From positions 434,001-498,000 of the forward strand of contig NZ_WLYS01000002.1 of the NCBI RefSeq assembly GCF_011316935.1: a stretch of 64,000 nucleotides of DNA, given 5' to 3'. A model generated the notes under the pieces. It saw only the letters and a program-made list of their open reading frames with translations, made no database searches and was not told the origin of the DNA. The position numbers and the translations under genes were made by a program. Below, one piece after another: positions 35,732 to 45,380 of the stretch (position 1 is its first letter; every line of letters starts with the position of its first letter). The stretch is from Sphingobacterium chungjuense (lineage in GTDB: Bacteria; Bacteroidota; Bacteroidia; Sphingobacteriales; Sphingobacteriaceae).

Positions 35732-36901
35732 TTATTTTCGCTTATTCCACCACACCAGGAATCCGGTAATAGGCAGACTAGCACAAATCAAACTGATCAA
35801 AAAAGCCAACACCTTACCTGGAAACCCGCCGACTGAACCAACGTGAATATCGTAATTGAGCATCGTCAAACGATCTGCAAATTTAGATTCACTGTATTTG
35901 CTTCCCTCCTGTTCCAAAGGTTGCAAGGTGTAACGATCATAGAAAAAAGCACTTTGATTGTAGAAGGAGCCAATATCATGATACACCAATATTTCATATG
36001 AATCATCATCGTCTGCCAAATGTGGCGTCATGTACATACCTCCAAAGTGATCCACCTGTTTCATCGTCTCGTACCAAGCGCTATCTAATGGCGAGATAGC
36101 TGCTGTCCAATCGCGGTCTTTGTTTGCTAGATCAGAATGTGGATGATGATGTTCAGGCTTATGTTCGCCGCCAGATGCAATGTAATACACGGCTTGATCA
36201 AACCAAGCGAAACTATAAACCAGTCCGGTAGTGCCTAACGCCAGAGCAAACAATAAGCTATAAAAACCCAAGACGTTGTGTAAATCGTAGTTGACACGCT
36301 TAAATCGGGCTTTCCATTTGATTTTAAAACTCTGTTCGCGCGTGGAGCGAGTCCAGCGTTTGGGCCACCACATCACCAAACCGGTGATGAGCAAAACGAT
36401 AAATACCAAAGTAGCCACACCGACAATCGGACGACCAATCTCGTACGGAAGCCAGAGCGCACGATGTCCATCGATAATAAACCGAAAAAAATCAAACTCG
36501 TCGCCACCTACCGTTTGTTGTTTTCTTAAAAATTCGCCGGTGTATGGATTCAGAAAAACGACGTGAAAAGTTCGTTTGCCATTTTCATTTCCGAAATACC
36601 CGACTGCCGCAGCTCCGGTTTCGTCACTATAGGTTAATCCGCTAGCTTGTTTGCCAGGCATGTACTTGGCAGCGGTGTCCAATAATACGCTAGGTCGGAC
36701 AAAACCTTCCGGCCGCACTTCTACAAAGCGCCAAGGTTCTAGCGCATCTTTTATCTCTCGCTGAAAAGCGTAAAAGCAACCCGTAATACTGACAATAAAT
36801 ACGATAATGCCTGATGCTAGTCCCAACCATAAGTGCAGCCAGTCATTGATTCGTCGGGGAAGTGTTTTTCCTATTTTTTTTCTCTTCTCTCTCATATTCA
36901 T
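35732..36901 (-). CDS. PepSY-domain inner-membrane protein (XusA/FoxB-like)
   Basis: A multi-TM PepSY_TM protein, the family of heme-bearing ferrisiderophore reductases such as FoxB. Helix 1 is DWLHLWLGLASGIIVFIV, and conserved His residues recur in DGHRALWLP, YDLHNVLGFY and YDIHVGSVGG, which could coordinate two hemes. A His-rich periplasmic loop KPEHHHPHSD could bind metal. The gene is last of an operon with a DUF4374 lipoprotein and a TonB receptor. The ATG at 36901 is chosen; ATG at 36895 is equally possible. An upstream in-frame codon lies inside a 15-bp hairpin stem and is less likely. The role, iron release at the inner membrane, is inferred. Confidence 0.85.
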   Translation of the reverse strand: MNMREKRKKIGKTLPRRINDWLHLWLGLASGIIVFIVSITGCFYAFQREIKDALEPWRFVEVRPEGFVRPSVLLDTAAKYMPGKQASGLTYSDETGAAAVGYFGNENGKRTFHVVFLNPYTGEFLRKQQTVGGDEFDFFRFIIDGHRALWLPYEIGRPIVGVATLVFIVLLITGLVMWWPKRWTRSTREQSFKIKWKARFKRVNYDLHNVLGFYSLLFALALGTTGLVYSFAWFDQAVYYIASGGEHKPEHHHPHSDLANKDRDWTAAISPLDSAWYETMKQVDHFGGMYMTPHLADDDDSYEILVYHDIGSFYNQSAFFYDRYTLQPLEQEGSKYSESKFADRLTMLNYDIHVGSVGGFPGKVLAFLISLICASLPITGFLVWWNKRK

Positions 36902-36905
36902 AGAA

Positions 36906-36940
36906 ATTCCGATGTTTCTGTAAGTCAGAAACATCGGAAT
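36906..36940 (-). terminator. Intergenic hairpin between the DUF4374 and PepSY genes
   Basis: On the minus strand ATTCCGATGTTTCTG pairs perfectly with CAGAAACATCGGAAT, loop ACTTA, and only 4 nt lie between the stem and the PepSY ATG. There is no long T tract, so it is either a weak terminator, an mRNA-stabilising stem that sets operon stoichiometry, or a translation-control hairpin. Confidence 0.5.
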
Positions 36941-36961
36941 CCTTTATGTATTGGTGTTGTA

Positions 36962-38200
36962 TTATTTGACTTGTCCCAGCCCACCTACGAAAGAGGCTTC
37001 TACTTTCGCACCCTTACGTGCCGTTGCCGTATTAAGATCAACCTCATAAATATTCAACACATCATTTACAGATGCCGCAGCGTACGCTTTTCCATTACGG
37101 TGAAAAGCCGCAAAACTCCGACCACCATTTCCACTAAAGGTTGGCGAACCTGCTACCGCGGTAATTGTTTCTTCTTTCAAATCTACAATAGCAAATTTTA
37201 AGTTATCATCTGCCCACTGACTTGCTTGCTCGCCTGTGCTCACCGTAGCAAATAGTTTGTTGTTGCCAATATAGATCGCGTGCACAATACGTCCACCATT
37301 AGCTACTTCCGCTGTTTTAAACAAATAATCTGGATCGAAAGTAGATGCGCCTGCTGCAATTTTCAATACTGCAGGAGCCTTGGAGCGATCATTATAACCG
37401 TACCCGCTATGCGAAATGGTATATACATCACCAGATTCGGTAGCAAAAACACCTGAACGTGTGCCAAAAGCGCCAGCAGGACCGGTGCGCTCATCGCTAA
37501 TCACATTTTGTAGTACAAAATCTGGATAGCTGTATACGGCTACATAGGTACGATCCACAACACGCGTATTCCAACCAGTAGCATCGAAAGGTACAATAGT
37601 TTGGAAAGCTTGGTTGCCACGTATAGCTAATCCCGTGTGCAACATCCATTCATCTCCGATTGGGAAGGAAGTTTTGTTAACGGCAACTTTTTTCGTACTT
37701 GTAATAGCATTGCTGGCTGTATTAATCGTCAAGAAAGTGAGGTCTGTGCCTTCGGACGGGTTCGATGGCAACGTGACGGCAATCATGGAGGTCCCTTTTC
37801 CGTCAGGATCCATGGTGTCTACTGGGCGTGAACTAAGGTTTAGACCAGTCTTAACAGTAAATGAATTACCTTGTACATAATAGGTATTCACGTCAGTCAG
37901 CCCTAATCCGCCTACTGCTTGAAAATAGTTTCCAATGTTGGCATAATCACGATATCCTTCTTGCAGAATACCATTATTGATGAGCGAGATCGTGCTATTG
38001 GCATTCATCAAATCATTAGTATACGCCACATAATTGGTCGTGCCTTCTGGGGTAGTTACGCCCAATCCCAATGTATATACGTTACCATCAAGTGGTATGG
38101 GAGGAAGTCCGTTATCGTCTTTGCTACAGGACGCCAAACCTAAAGCGACAGCGAAACACAAGCTGCTTCGAACGATTTGAGTTAGTTTTAATGTATTCAT
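36962..38200 (-). CDS. DUF4374 lipoprotein (XusB-like siderophore-binding candidate)
   Basis: A 412-residue surface or periplasmic lipoprotein of the DUF4374 family. The N-terminus MNTLKLTQIVRSSLCFAVAL leads to the lipobox GLASC with Cys near residue 25. The body has repeated beta-rich blocks (for example YVAVYSYPDFVLQNVISDER, GVFATESGDVYTISHSG, FSGNGGRSFAAFHRNGKAYA), consistent with a beta-propeller. In Bacteroides thetaiotaomicron a DUF4374 lipoprotein (XusB) captures enterobactin-type siderophores beside a TonB receptor and a PepSY protein; the order here is the same. Ligand specificity here is unknown. 28 bp separate it from the receptor gene. Confidence 0.87.
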   Translation of the reverse strand: MNTLKLTQIVRSSLCFAVALGLASCSKDDNGLPPIPLDGNVYTLGLGVTTPEGTTNYVAYTNDLMNANSTISLINNGILQEGYRDYANIGNYFQAVGGLGLTDVNTYYVQGNSFTVKTGLNLSSRPVDTMDPDGKGTSMIAVTLPSNPSEGTDLTFLTINTASNAITSTKKVAVNKTSFPIGDEWMLHTGLAIRGNQAFQTIVPFDATGWNTRVVDRTYVAVYSYPDFVLQNVISDERTGPAGAFGTRSGVFATESGDVYTISHSGYGYNDRSKAPAVLKIAAGASTFDPDYLFKTAEVANGGRIVHAIYIGNNKLFATVSTGEQASQWADDNLKFAIVDLKEETITAVAGSPTFSGNGGRSFAAFHRNGKAYAAASVNDVLNIYEVDLNTATARKGAKVEASFVGGLGQVK

Positions 38201-38227
38201 TTTAATTGTTTTTATAGTTATAGAGTG

Positions 38228-40393
38228 TTATTTGGTAATGAAATAGCGTAGTTTTAGGAAGAAAGAACGACCTGGCTTTTGCAGCAAATAATTATCAAAT
38301 AATTCACTATTCAAGAGGTTGCGGCATTCCGCTGCAATCACGTACTTTCCTTGTCCAAAGGCCATATCGGCCGTGATATCGTGTGAGACTTGGCGCGGAA
38401 TGATATCGGTGTTATTTAGCCCAAGTTGATTTGGAGTTAAGTAATAACGCTCCACGAAATTGATGTTGTAATTGACGTTCAACACGTCGCGATCATTGCC
38501 TAGCGGCTCGAATCGTGCTCCCAAGTTAGCATTCCCAAAGAAATAAGGCATATTCGGAATACGATAGCCAAAGTTGAGGTTTGGTGTGCGCGTCACGCCA
38601 GTCAGGTTTTCGCTAACCAAAAATTCGGTACGATCCGTAATGTGCTGATAGGTCGCATTAACTGTCGCAAAAAGACGGTTGTTCCAACCATAGCGAATCT
38701 CTGCCTCAGCACCTACCGTGCGCACATTACCCACGTTGATAAACTGTCGATCTACCGGCTGCGATTGTTGCTGATCTTGTCGAATATAATCTTTGGCATT
38801 TCTGAAAATGAAATTACCTTCCAAATTAAGACGGTGCGTACCTTCACTCAGCACCGTGTACAAAGCACCGATATTTAGGTTGTCGCTACGTTCTGGTCGG
38901 AGATTGGAATTGCGCCGTACAAATAAGCCGTCGCCCAGCAATTCGATCGCTTCTGGCAGGCGGTATGTCCGCTCGTAGGAGGCCTTGGCCTGCAAATCAT
39001 CGCGAAAGAAATAGGAAATAGCTGCCCCATATCCTCCATTCGTACGACTTATGTTTGTTGGAGCATATTCTGGAACATTATTTCGGGATACATTTTCAAA
39101 TGATTTTGCATCAAGCAAAAATAACTTACCAAATGCCGTGGCCGTAAAGCGCTCATACGTCGTCTGCCAAGCCAAACCAAGATTCTGTTTGCGTAAACCT
39201 TGGGGCATCAAGAATGTAGGATCGTTAGGATTTTCTACATCACTCGATTGTCTGCGAAAATCAGTAAGCAAATAATTGAGCGATAAGGATTGATGTTGAT
39301 CTAATTGATAGGCCAAGTTTGCCGTGGTCAACAATTCTTTATCCCGGTTTTTCAGTTGACTTCTAAAGACTTCTGCTGCCGTAGTTGGCACGGTTTCCTG
39401 TAGCCAATTGTAGCGCAAACGCGTGGTATCAATGAAATTATTGGTGGTTATATTATAAGCACTAAACAGGGTTAGATCCAAGTTTTCGACAAACAGATCA
39501 GTTTTCTTGTATTTCAAAGTCGGTATAATCGAATTACTATTGGACGTCCGTCCGCCGAAAACCTGTTGCATGGTCACGCCGGTCTGGATATCGCGATCGT
39601 TTTCGGAAAGAATAGCCCCGAATAACAAATGATCGGCATACGAACGATCGGTGACGCCCACGTCGACCTGAGCACCAATAGATTGATAGCTATCGTGAAA
39701 GCGACGTACTGTCTGCTCCTCCATCAATTGCCCAGTCGTGAGGTCGACTGGACGAACACGTACGCGGTAGTTATTGTCTGAATAATTATAGAAAGCATTA
39801 GCGCGCACCGTAAAACCGTTCGCTGCATTTGTATACGCACCATTGACACTGGCTTTATGCGTATTGAACGAGCCGAAACCATATGATGCATCCAGGTAAT
39901 TGGCATTTTTACGCGTCACAATATTCACTGCGCCACCTAAAGCATCTGCACCCAAACTTACGGGCAATACGCCTTTATAAATCTCTATACGCTCGGCCAT
40001 CGTGGTGGGTAGATTATTTAGCGTGAGCGACGAACCAAAATTATCCATCGGGAGGCCATCCATAAAGAATTTCACTTGCCTTCCGGTAAAACCATTTAGT
40101 GAGAAGTTAAATGCAGAACCTAAGCCGCCATCTTCTCGAATACGAACTCCGGTTGTTCGGTTAAGTGCCTGATTGATATCTAAGGAGGAATTATACAACA
40201 TCTTAGCATCAATCACATTGATGTTATACGCTTGTTCTTTCAGGTTTTTGAGCGTGACATTACCATCCACCCGTACCTCTTCCACATTTTTGCGCTTTAG
40301 CGTATCGGAAGCGATGGTATCTTGTCTATGTTGAGCATGCACCGAAGTTATCGACGCAAGCAATACTAACGCGCCAAGCTTCCAAATATGCAT
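38228..40393 (-). CDS. TonB-dependent outer-membrane receptor (XusC-like)
   Basis: A 721-residue gated outer-membrane channel. The signal peptide MHIWKLGALVLLASITSVHA ends in AHA-Q-like cleavage; an upstream GTG would add 15 residues. The plug (about 60-170) has a TonB-box-like VEEVRV and GVRIREDGGLGSAFNFSLNG, then ERIEIYKGVLPVSLGADALG. The barrel follows, with the C-terminal aromatic end FFLKLRYFITK. It heads the receptor-DUF4374-PepSY operon. A -7 element TATGTTTG lies upstream. The substrate is inferred to be a siderophore or other metal chelate from the operon partners only. Confidence 0.9.
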   Translation of the reverse strand: MHIWKLGALVLLASITSVHAQHRQDTIASDTLKRKNVEEVRVDGNVTLKNLKEQAYNINVIDAKMLYNSSLDINQALNRTTGVRIREDGGLGSAFNFSLNGFTGRQVKFFMDGLPMDNFGSSLTLNNLPTTMAERIEIYKGVLPVSLGADALGGAVNIVTRKNANYLDASYGFGSFNTHKASVNGAYTNAANGFTVRANAFYNYSDNNYRVRVRPVDLTTGQLMEEQTVRRFHDSYQSIGAQVDVGVTDRSYADHLLFGAILSENDRDIQTGVTMQQVFGGRTSNSNSIIPTLKYKKTDLFVENLDLTLFSAYNITTNNFIDTTRLRYNWLQETVPTTAAEVFRSQLKNRDKELLTTANLAYQLDQHQSLSLNYLLTDFRRQSSDVENPNDPTFLMPQGLRKQNLGLAWQTTYERFTATAFGKLFLLDAKSFENVSRNNVPEYAPTNISRTNGGYGAAISYFFRDDLQAKASYERTYRLPEAIELLGDGLFVRRNSNLRPERSDNLNIGALYTVLSEGTHRLNLEGNFIFRNAKDYIRQDQQQSQPVDRQFINVGNVRTVGAEAEIRYGWNNRLFATVNATYQHITDRTEFLVSENLTGVTRTPNLNFGYRIPNMPYFFGNANLGARFEPLGNDRDVLNVNYNINFVERYYLTPNQLGLNNTDIIPRQVSHDITADMAFGQGKYVIAAECRNLLNSELFDNYLLQKPGRSFFLKLRYFITK

Positions 40394-40492
40394 TGGAGAA
40401 ACCAAACTGCGCTGGTAAGTAGATCTTATATTGAACACTATTTAGAATTAGAATAAATTACGTGCAATGATACGACGAAAATCGCAAAACTT

Positions 40493-40500
40493 CAAACATA
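40493..40500 (-). promoter_or_regulatory. -7 element upstream of the XusC-like operon
   Basis: The minus strand reads TATGTTTG, matching TAnnTTTG, 100 bp upstream of the chosen ATG. No -33 element at the right distance and no clear Fur box were recognised. Confidence 0.35.
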
Positions 40501-40606
40501 ATTCTCCCTCCTACCTATTTAGAAATGGTAGTGCGTCTTAATTCCAATTAAAACTAAGAAAAACACTGTATGACAGCCCTTTATATTTTTCCTATTTCGC
40601 GATTAT

Positions 40607-41671
40607 TTATTTTGTAATTTGTAACGCAAAATGTCGGATATTTTTGCGGTTGTGCGTATAGGATACGTGGATCAAGCCATCGGAGGTTTGCATAATGGTT
40701 GGATAGCTAAACTCTCCTTTTTCTTCATCTTCGAAGGTGAAGATATCATGCCAGTTTTGACCATCTTCCGAGCAGGCCAATCGGAGCTTTGTACGGCCTT
40801 CCCACCAATCTTTTCCCGGGATGTCGGGGTTGTACACGATGAATAACAGATCTTTCACCCGGATCACATCCGTACCCGAATTCGGGTTGACGAGATTGGT
40901 ACGCTGCATGGTGGACCATGTGCGTCCTTGATCCAGCGATGTAGCCGTCGTAACCACACCTTCTTTACTCCGACAGAAAACTTGCAGCTTTCCATCTTCG
41001 TACTCCACCACGCTAGGTTGAATAGTGTTCAGGTCGGATGGATGATCAATGGGATATAATTTCCATGTTTTTTGCTGATCGGTACTAATCTCAACATGCG
41101 ATAGCCAACGTTCTTCGCTAAGCTCCACGCTCGATGGCGAAATAATGTCTCCACCTGTTAATTGTAACGGTTTATTTTTGATTGGCCCCAAAATTCCATC
41201 AGGAAGTCGTCGTGGCGCAGCCCAAGTCTTTCCGCCATCTTCCGATGTTTTTACCATTCCCCACCATTCGCGTGGATTGGGACCTACCTTATAATATAAA
41301 CAAATTCTCTGTTCGTTTTTTGCCCGAAAGAGCACCGGATTCCAGCAAGGGTATTGCAAAGTGTCGTTCACCTTACCATCTGCCCACACTTTTGGATCAT
41401 CCCACTTGCCATTTACCTTTCGTGTACCATAGATCACGACGTCTTTATTTCCCTCATGACTACCGCCAAACCAGCTCGAAATCAAAACACCATCTTTGGT
41501 TTCTTCCAAAGTGGAAGCATGACATTGATCAAAAAAGCTTTTTTCTTTGAAAAGAAACTCGTCTTTTAATTTCAAAACACTTGGTGCAATGGTGTCTTTA
41601 CTTAAGGTCTTGCCAAAAGTGGGCAAAATCACAAGGTTAAAGGCGATTAAATGAAGTAACAGAAATCTCAT
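40607..41671 (-). CDS. Sialidase-fold (BNR-repeat) exported protein
   Basis: A 354-residue exported protein of the exo-alpha-sialidase-like superfamily. The ATG at 41669-41671 gives MRFLLLHLIAFNLVILPTFG as a signal peptide; the frame upstream is not family-like. Asp-box or BNR-like repeats appear as TSEDGGKTW, STDQQKTWKL, TSLDQGRTW and CSEDGQNWHD, marking a six-bladed propeller. The conserved FDQCHASTLEETKDGVLISSW and GWF/WFGGSHEG region near residue 60 is typical of BNR_2-family members. Classical sialidase catalytic residues cannot be confirmed, and some relatives act on other sugars. Divergent from the SusC/SusD pair 435 bp away. Confidence 0.82.
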   Translation of the reverse strand: MRFLLLHLIAFNLVILPTFGKTLSKDTIAPSVLKLKDEFLFKEKSFFDQCHASTLEETKDGVLISSWFGGSHEGNKDVVIYGTRKVNGKWDDPKVWADGKVNDTLQYPCWNPVLFRAKNEQRICLYYKVGPNPREWWGMVKTSEDGGKTWAAPRRLPDGILGPIKNKPLQLTGGDIISPSSVELSEERWLSHVEISTDQQKTWKLYPIDHPSDLNTIQPSVVEYEDGKLQVFCRSKEGVVTTATSLDQGRTWSTMQRTNLVNPNSGTDVIRVKDLLFIVYNPDIPGKDWWEGRTKLRLACSEDGQNWHDIFTFEDEEKGEFSYPTIMQTSDGLIHVSYTHNRKNIRHFALQITK

Positions 41672-42105
41672 GGGTAATAGATGTATTAAGATAGCGATGT
41701 ATCGACAAATTGATGGTTGCTCCTTTCCGGCTATGCGAAAGGACGTTACAAAGTAAGCAATATGTACAATAAATTCTAGTAGAAAAGTCACATTTTATGC
41801 TAGCAAATGAGGTTCACCTACTGAATCGTCAGATATACTTGAGCTCTCCGCATCTACTCAGCTGTTTTTGGCAACTCAGATTTTTTCCCAGCTAGCAAAG
41901 CATCTAAATAGGCCATGACCTGCGGCGACGAAGGTCTTATTCCATCATTATCGACAATCATCCTATCACCATTCAAGATCACAGTGTGTGGAATAGCGGA
42001 TATTTGAATACAGTAAAACGTTTTAGTTACAATATTTTAAATTGTTCTTAACAATTCCGCAACAAGAGAACACGAAGTTTGCAGCACACTAATAAACGCC
42101 AAAAA
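41672..42105. other. Divergent region between the sialidase-fold and SusC genes
   Basis: About 434 bp. It holds a decayed thioredoxin-like gene end on the minus strand (41854-42035) and the two divergent promoters, neither of which matches the consensus well. GAAGTTTG at 42074-42081 is a one-mismatch -7 element before susC. Confidence 0.4.
41854..42035 (-). pseudogene. Remnant of a TlpA/thioredoxin-like gene (C-terminus only)
   Basis: On the minus strand an open stretch without start codon encodes IQISAIPHTVILNGDRMIVD, then NDGIRPSSPQVMAYLDALLA and a short tail ELPKTAE before the TAG at 41854. The SAIPHTVILNGD segment is the cis-Pro loop and following strand of a TlpA-type thioredoxin; the CxxC half is missing. 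Upstream an in-frame stop (near 42036) ends it. It is therefore a truncated leftover of a larger gene, lost by deletion next to the SusC locus. Confidence 0.6.
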
Positions 42106-45100
42106 ATGTATTCAAAACCATCCAGATTACTCTGGCTGTTACTCTCACTCAGCGCCACTTCACTCTCGACTGAAGCCAATCCGTTGACGAGAAGCAACCT
42201 ATTCCACCGTGTGGACAATCAACAACAACTTAGGGGGAAAGTTGTTGACTCACAAAGCAACCCAATTGCAGGTGCTACGGTCATGAACAATCGTACAGAG
42301 CAGCAAGTACAAACCAGCAATGACGGAACTTTTGCACTCGCAGGACGTGCAGGCGACCAACTTTCTGTTCGCTTTATCGGATACAATAATGCCGAACTCC
42401 GTGTCACATCTGTTTCGGACATCATCATCACGATGGAACCGCAATCTCAAGCTATTGAAGAAGTAATGGTATCCATTGGTTATCAGAAAGTGCGCAAATC
42501 TGACTTGACGGGAGCGATTGCGAGCGTGAAAGCAGAAGAAATGAACTTAACTGCACCTAAACTATCCCAAGCTTTAGTGGGTAAGATTGCGGGTGTGCAA
42601 GTGATGCAAACTTCGGGTGCACCGTATGATGGTACTAAAATCCGCGTTCGCGGTATTGGCTCTGTCAATGCTGGTTCGGATCCATTATACGTAATTGATG
42701 GTTATCCTGCCGGAAATAACCTAAACATCAACCCGAATGATATTGAGACGATCGACGTACTCAAGGATGCAGCATCTGCAGCGATCTACGGTTCACGTGC
42801 TGCCGGCGGTGTAGTATTGATCACGACCAAGCGCGGTAAAGAAGGCAAGAGCAATGTAGATTACGAAGTATTGGGTGGTTTTGGTCAATTGTCTAAGAAA
42901 ATTGATTTATTAAATGCGGAACAGTTTATCGACCTGTTGATCGATGGCCGCAATAATGCCTACAAAGATTTAGTCGTGAATCGCGGTTTGACTTGGACAG
43001 AAGCCATGCGCATGGATCCCAATGCCGCTCGTGTAAGTCGTGTAGGAAATGCTGGCTCCGTATCTATTCCAGAAGAATATTATGACTTCGCGACTGGAAC
43101 TGCAAAAAAATCGCAATACGATACAGACTGGCAAGATGCTTTGTATAGAAATGCTCCATTTCAGCGGCACCATTTGTCTGCCTATGGTGGGAACGACAAA
43201 ACGCGTTACATGATGAGTGGATCGTACCAAGATCAGCAAGGTATCATGTTGGGCACGGATCAGCAATCTTTCAACTTCCGTACCAATGTGGATGCAAAAG
43301 TGAGCGATCGACTTACAGTTGGTGCCAACGTTTCCTTCACATATAATGACAACAACGAAGTCACCACAGGTCGTTACGATCAAAGCCCGTCTATGGCGGC
43401 CTTGATCTACTTGCCTACCCTACCTGTATACAACGAAGATGGTTCGTATGCGCAGTATTTGATGGGTGATCTTTCAGCGAACAACTTCGGTATTCAAAAC
43501 CCAGAAAATCCTTTGGCTTATGTCACACAGATCAAAAACAATCGCCGCGGTAAACGTGCGCTGTACAATGCCTTTGCGGATTTTGAGATCATCACTGGAT
43601 TGAACCTAAAAGTGAATGGTGGTATATCTACCTACGACGAGAAATACGATTATTACAAACCAACTAGTCTTTCGGACGGTAACAATCCTCCATTTTCAAA
43701 CCAAGCAAAAACGGCTGCCTATGCCGATGCGCGTACTTTGGGCGAAATCGACAAATTGGTAGAAACGACATTGAACTACAATAAGACATTCGCTGAAAAA
43801 CATAATTTGAATGCCTTATTAGGTTACTCCGCTCAACGTACAGACATCGACTTTATCTCACTTCGTGCCAACGGGTTTCAAAACGATAAAATTGGTGAAA
43901 TCACCGACAAAGGAGCCGATCCATCCAATTTTCAACTAAGAGATGCTTACAAACGCGTCATTTCACTACAGTCCTACTTTAGCCGTGTGATGTACAATTA
44001 CGATTCGAAATACATGTTAGCGGCTTCATTCCGTACTGATGGATCGTCACGCTTCGGACCAAATACCAAGTGGGGAACCTTCCCGTCGGTATCTGCAGGC
44101 TGGACCTTATCCAATGAAGACTTTTATGATGCTTGGTTAGGCCAAGGATCTTCCGTAAAACTAAGAGGAAGTTGGGGATTGAGTGGTAACAACAATATTC
44201 CAGATTATCGTTCATTGACTACTTATGCCTCTCCTGGTGGTGTTATCATCGGCGGAAACGTAGCTACTGGATATTATCCAGGAGACCTTAACGATCCAAA
44301 CCTTGGTTGGGAAAGCACCTCGCAGTACAATGCCGGCGTAGATTTTGGTTTATTCAATGGTCGTATCAACCTGATGACCAACCTGTATTTAAGTCGCTCT
44401 TACAATTTATTGTTCAACCAACCGATTACAGCCATTACTGGTGCTACATCGATCTTAACCAACTTACCAAATAGTAAGGTGCAAAATAAAGGTTTCGACG
44501 TACAGCTCGACGCAACGCTGATTCGCCGTGGCAATTTTGAATTAGGTTTTAGTGGTAACATAAACGTGAACCGCAACAAAGTACTTGACTTGGGTGGTGC
44601 ATCTACGATCATGACCAACGGAGCAGAACGCTCATATATTACGCATATTACCCAAGAAGGAAGCCCAATCGGTATGTTCTACGGTTTTAAAGTGTTGGGT
44701 ATTGCTACCGAAGAAAACTACCGCGATCTAGCACAATCTGCGGGTTCTACCAATCCGCTTCAACCGGGCGATCTATACTTTGAAGATGTAGACGGCAACG
44801 GCGTGGTCAATGATTTGGACAAACGTGTGATTGGTAATCCGCATCCAAATTTCACCTATGGTTTTGCTTTCAACGCCAGTTATAAACGTTTTGATATCCG
44901 CGCTTCATTCAACGGTTCGCAAGGAAATATGGTATTAGATGGCTACGATTATTACCTATACAATATGGAAGGATCAGGCAACCAATATGCCGATGTAGCT
45001 CAACGTTATAGATCAGCACAAAATCCGGGTAATGGATCGGTATACCGTGCATCACGTGCTGGAACACAAAGTAATAGCACGCGTTTATCTGACTTTTATC

Positions 45101-45354
45101 TACAGGATGGTTCATTCCTACGCATGACAAACATAATGGTAGGATATACCTTGCCTCAAAGTTTGGCGAGCAAGCTGAAAATCGGTGGTGTGCGCATATA
45201 TGGTAGCGTCGAAAATCCATTCACCATAAGCAAATACAAAGGATATAACCCAGAACCTGATTACAACCAACGTGGCAACTTGACACCGGGTGTAGATTAT
45301 GGTTTGTATCCATTGGTAAGAGGATACAACGTAGGACTTAAAGTAACCTTCTAA
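42106..45354 (+). CDS. SusC/RagA-type TonB-linked outer-membrane protein
   Basis: A 1082-residue TonB-dependent importer of oligosaccharides or peptides that works with the SusD-type lipoprotein. The N-terminus MYSKPSRLLWLLLSLSATSL is a signal peptide. A carboxypeptidase-D-like regulatory domain follows (about 40-130, LRGKVVDSQSNPIAGATV), then a TonB-box/plug region (EEVMVSIGYQKVRKSDLTGA), VRGIGSVNAGSDPLYVIDGY and VLKDAASAAIYGSRAAGGV, all SusC marks, and the barrel ending LKVTF. The ATG at 42106 was used because the preceding codon for a start is TTG. The start of susD lies 26 bp behind. The substrate is unknown. Confidence 0.95.
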   Translation: MYSKPSRLLWLLLSLSATSLSTEANPLTRSNLFHRVDNQQQLRGKVVDSQSNPIAGATVMNNRTEQQVQTSNDGTFALAGRAGDQLSVRFIGYNNAELRVTSVSDIIITMEPQSQAIEEVMVSIGYQKVRKSDLTGAIASVKAEEMNLTAPKLSQALVGKIAGVQVMQTSGAPYDGTKIRVRGIGSVNAGSDPLYVIDGYPAGNNLNINPNDIETIDVLKDAASAAIYGSRAAGGVVLITTKRGKEGKSNVDYEVLGGFGQLSKKIDLLNAEQFIDLLIDGRNNAYKDLVVNRGLTWTEAMRMDPNAARVSRVGNAGSVSIPEEYYDFATGTAKKSQYDTDWQDALYRNAPFQRHHLSAYGGNDKTRYMMSGSYQDQQGIMLGTDQQSFNFRTNVDAKVSDRLTVGANVSFTYNDNNEVTTGRYDQSPSMAALIYLPTLPVYNEDGSYAQYLMGDLSANNFGIQNPENPLAYVTQIKNNRRGKRALYNAFADFEIITGLNLKVNGGISTYDEKYDYYKPTSLSDGNNPPFSNQAKTAAYADARTLGEIDKLVETTLNYNKTFAEKHNLNALLGYSAQRTDIDFISLRANGFQNDKIGEITDKGADPSNFQLRDAYKRVISLQSYFSRVMYNYDSKYMLAASFRTDGSSRFGPNTKWGTFPSVSAGWTLSNEDFYDAWLGQGSSVKLRGSWGLSGNNNIPDYRSLTTYASPGGVIIGGNVATGYYPGDLNDPNLGWESTSQYNAGVDFGLFNGRINLMTNLYLSRSYNLLFNQPITAITGATSILTNLPNSKVQNKGFDVQLDATLIRRGNFELGFSGNINVNRNKVLDLGGASTIMTNGAERSYITHITQEGSPIGMFYGFKVLGIATEENYRDLAQSAGSTNPLQPGDLYFEDVDGNGVVNDLDKRVIGNPHPNFTYGFAFNASYKRFDIRASFNGSQGNMVLDGYDYYLYNMEGSGNQYADVAQRYRSAQNPGNGSVYRASRAGTQSNSTRLSDFYLQDGSFLRMTNIMVGYTLPQSLASKLKIGGVRIYGSVENPFTISKYKGYNPEPDYNQRGNLTPGVDYGLYPLVRGYNVGLKVTF

Positions 45355-45380
45355 CGCTAATTTCTTCAATAAATACGAAC

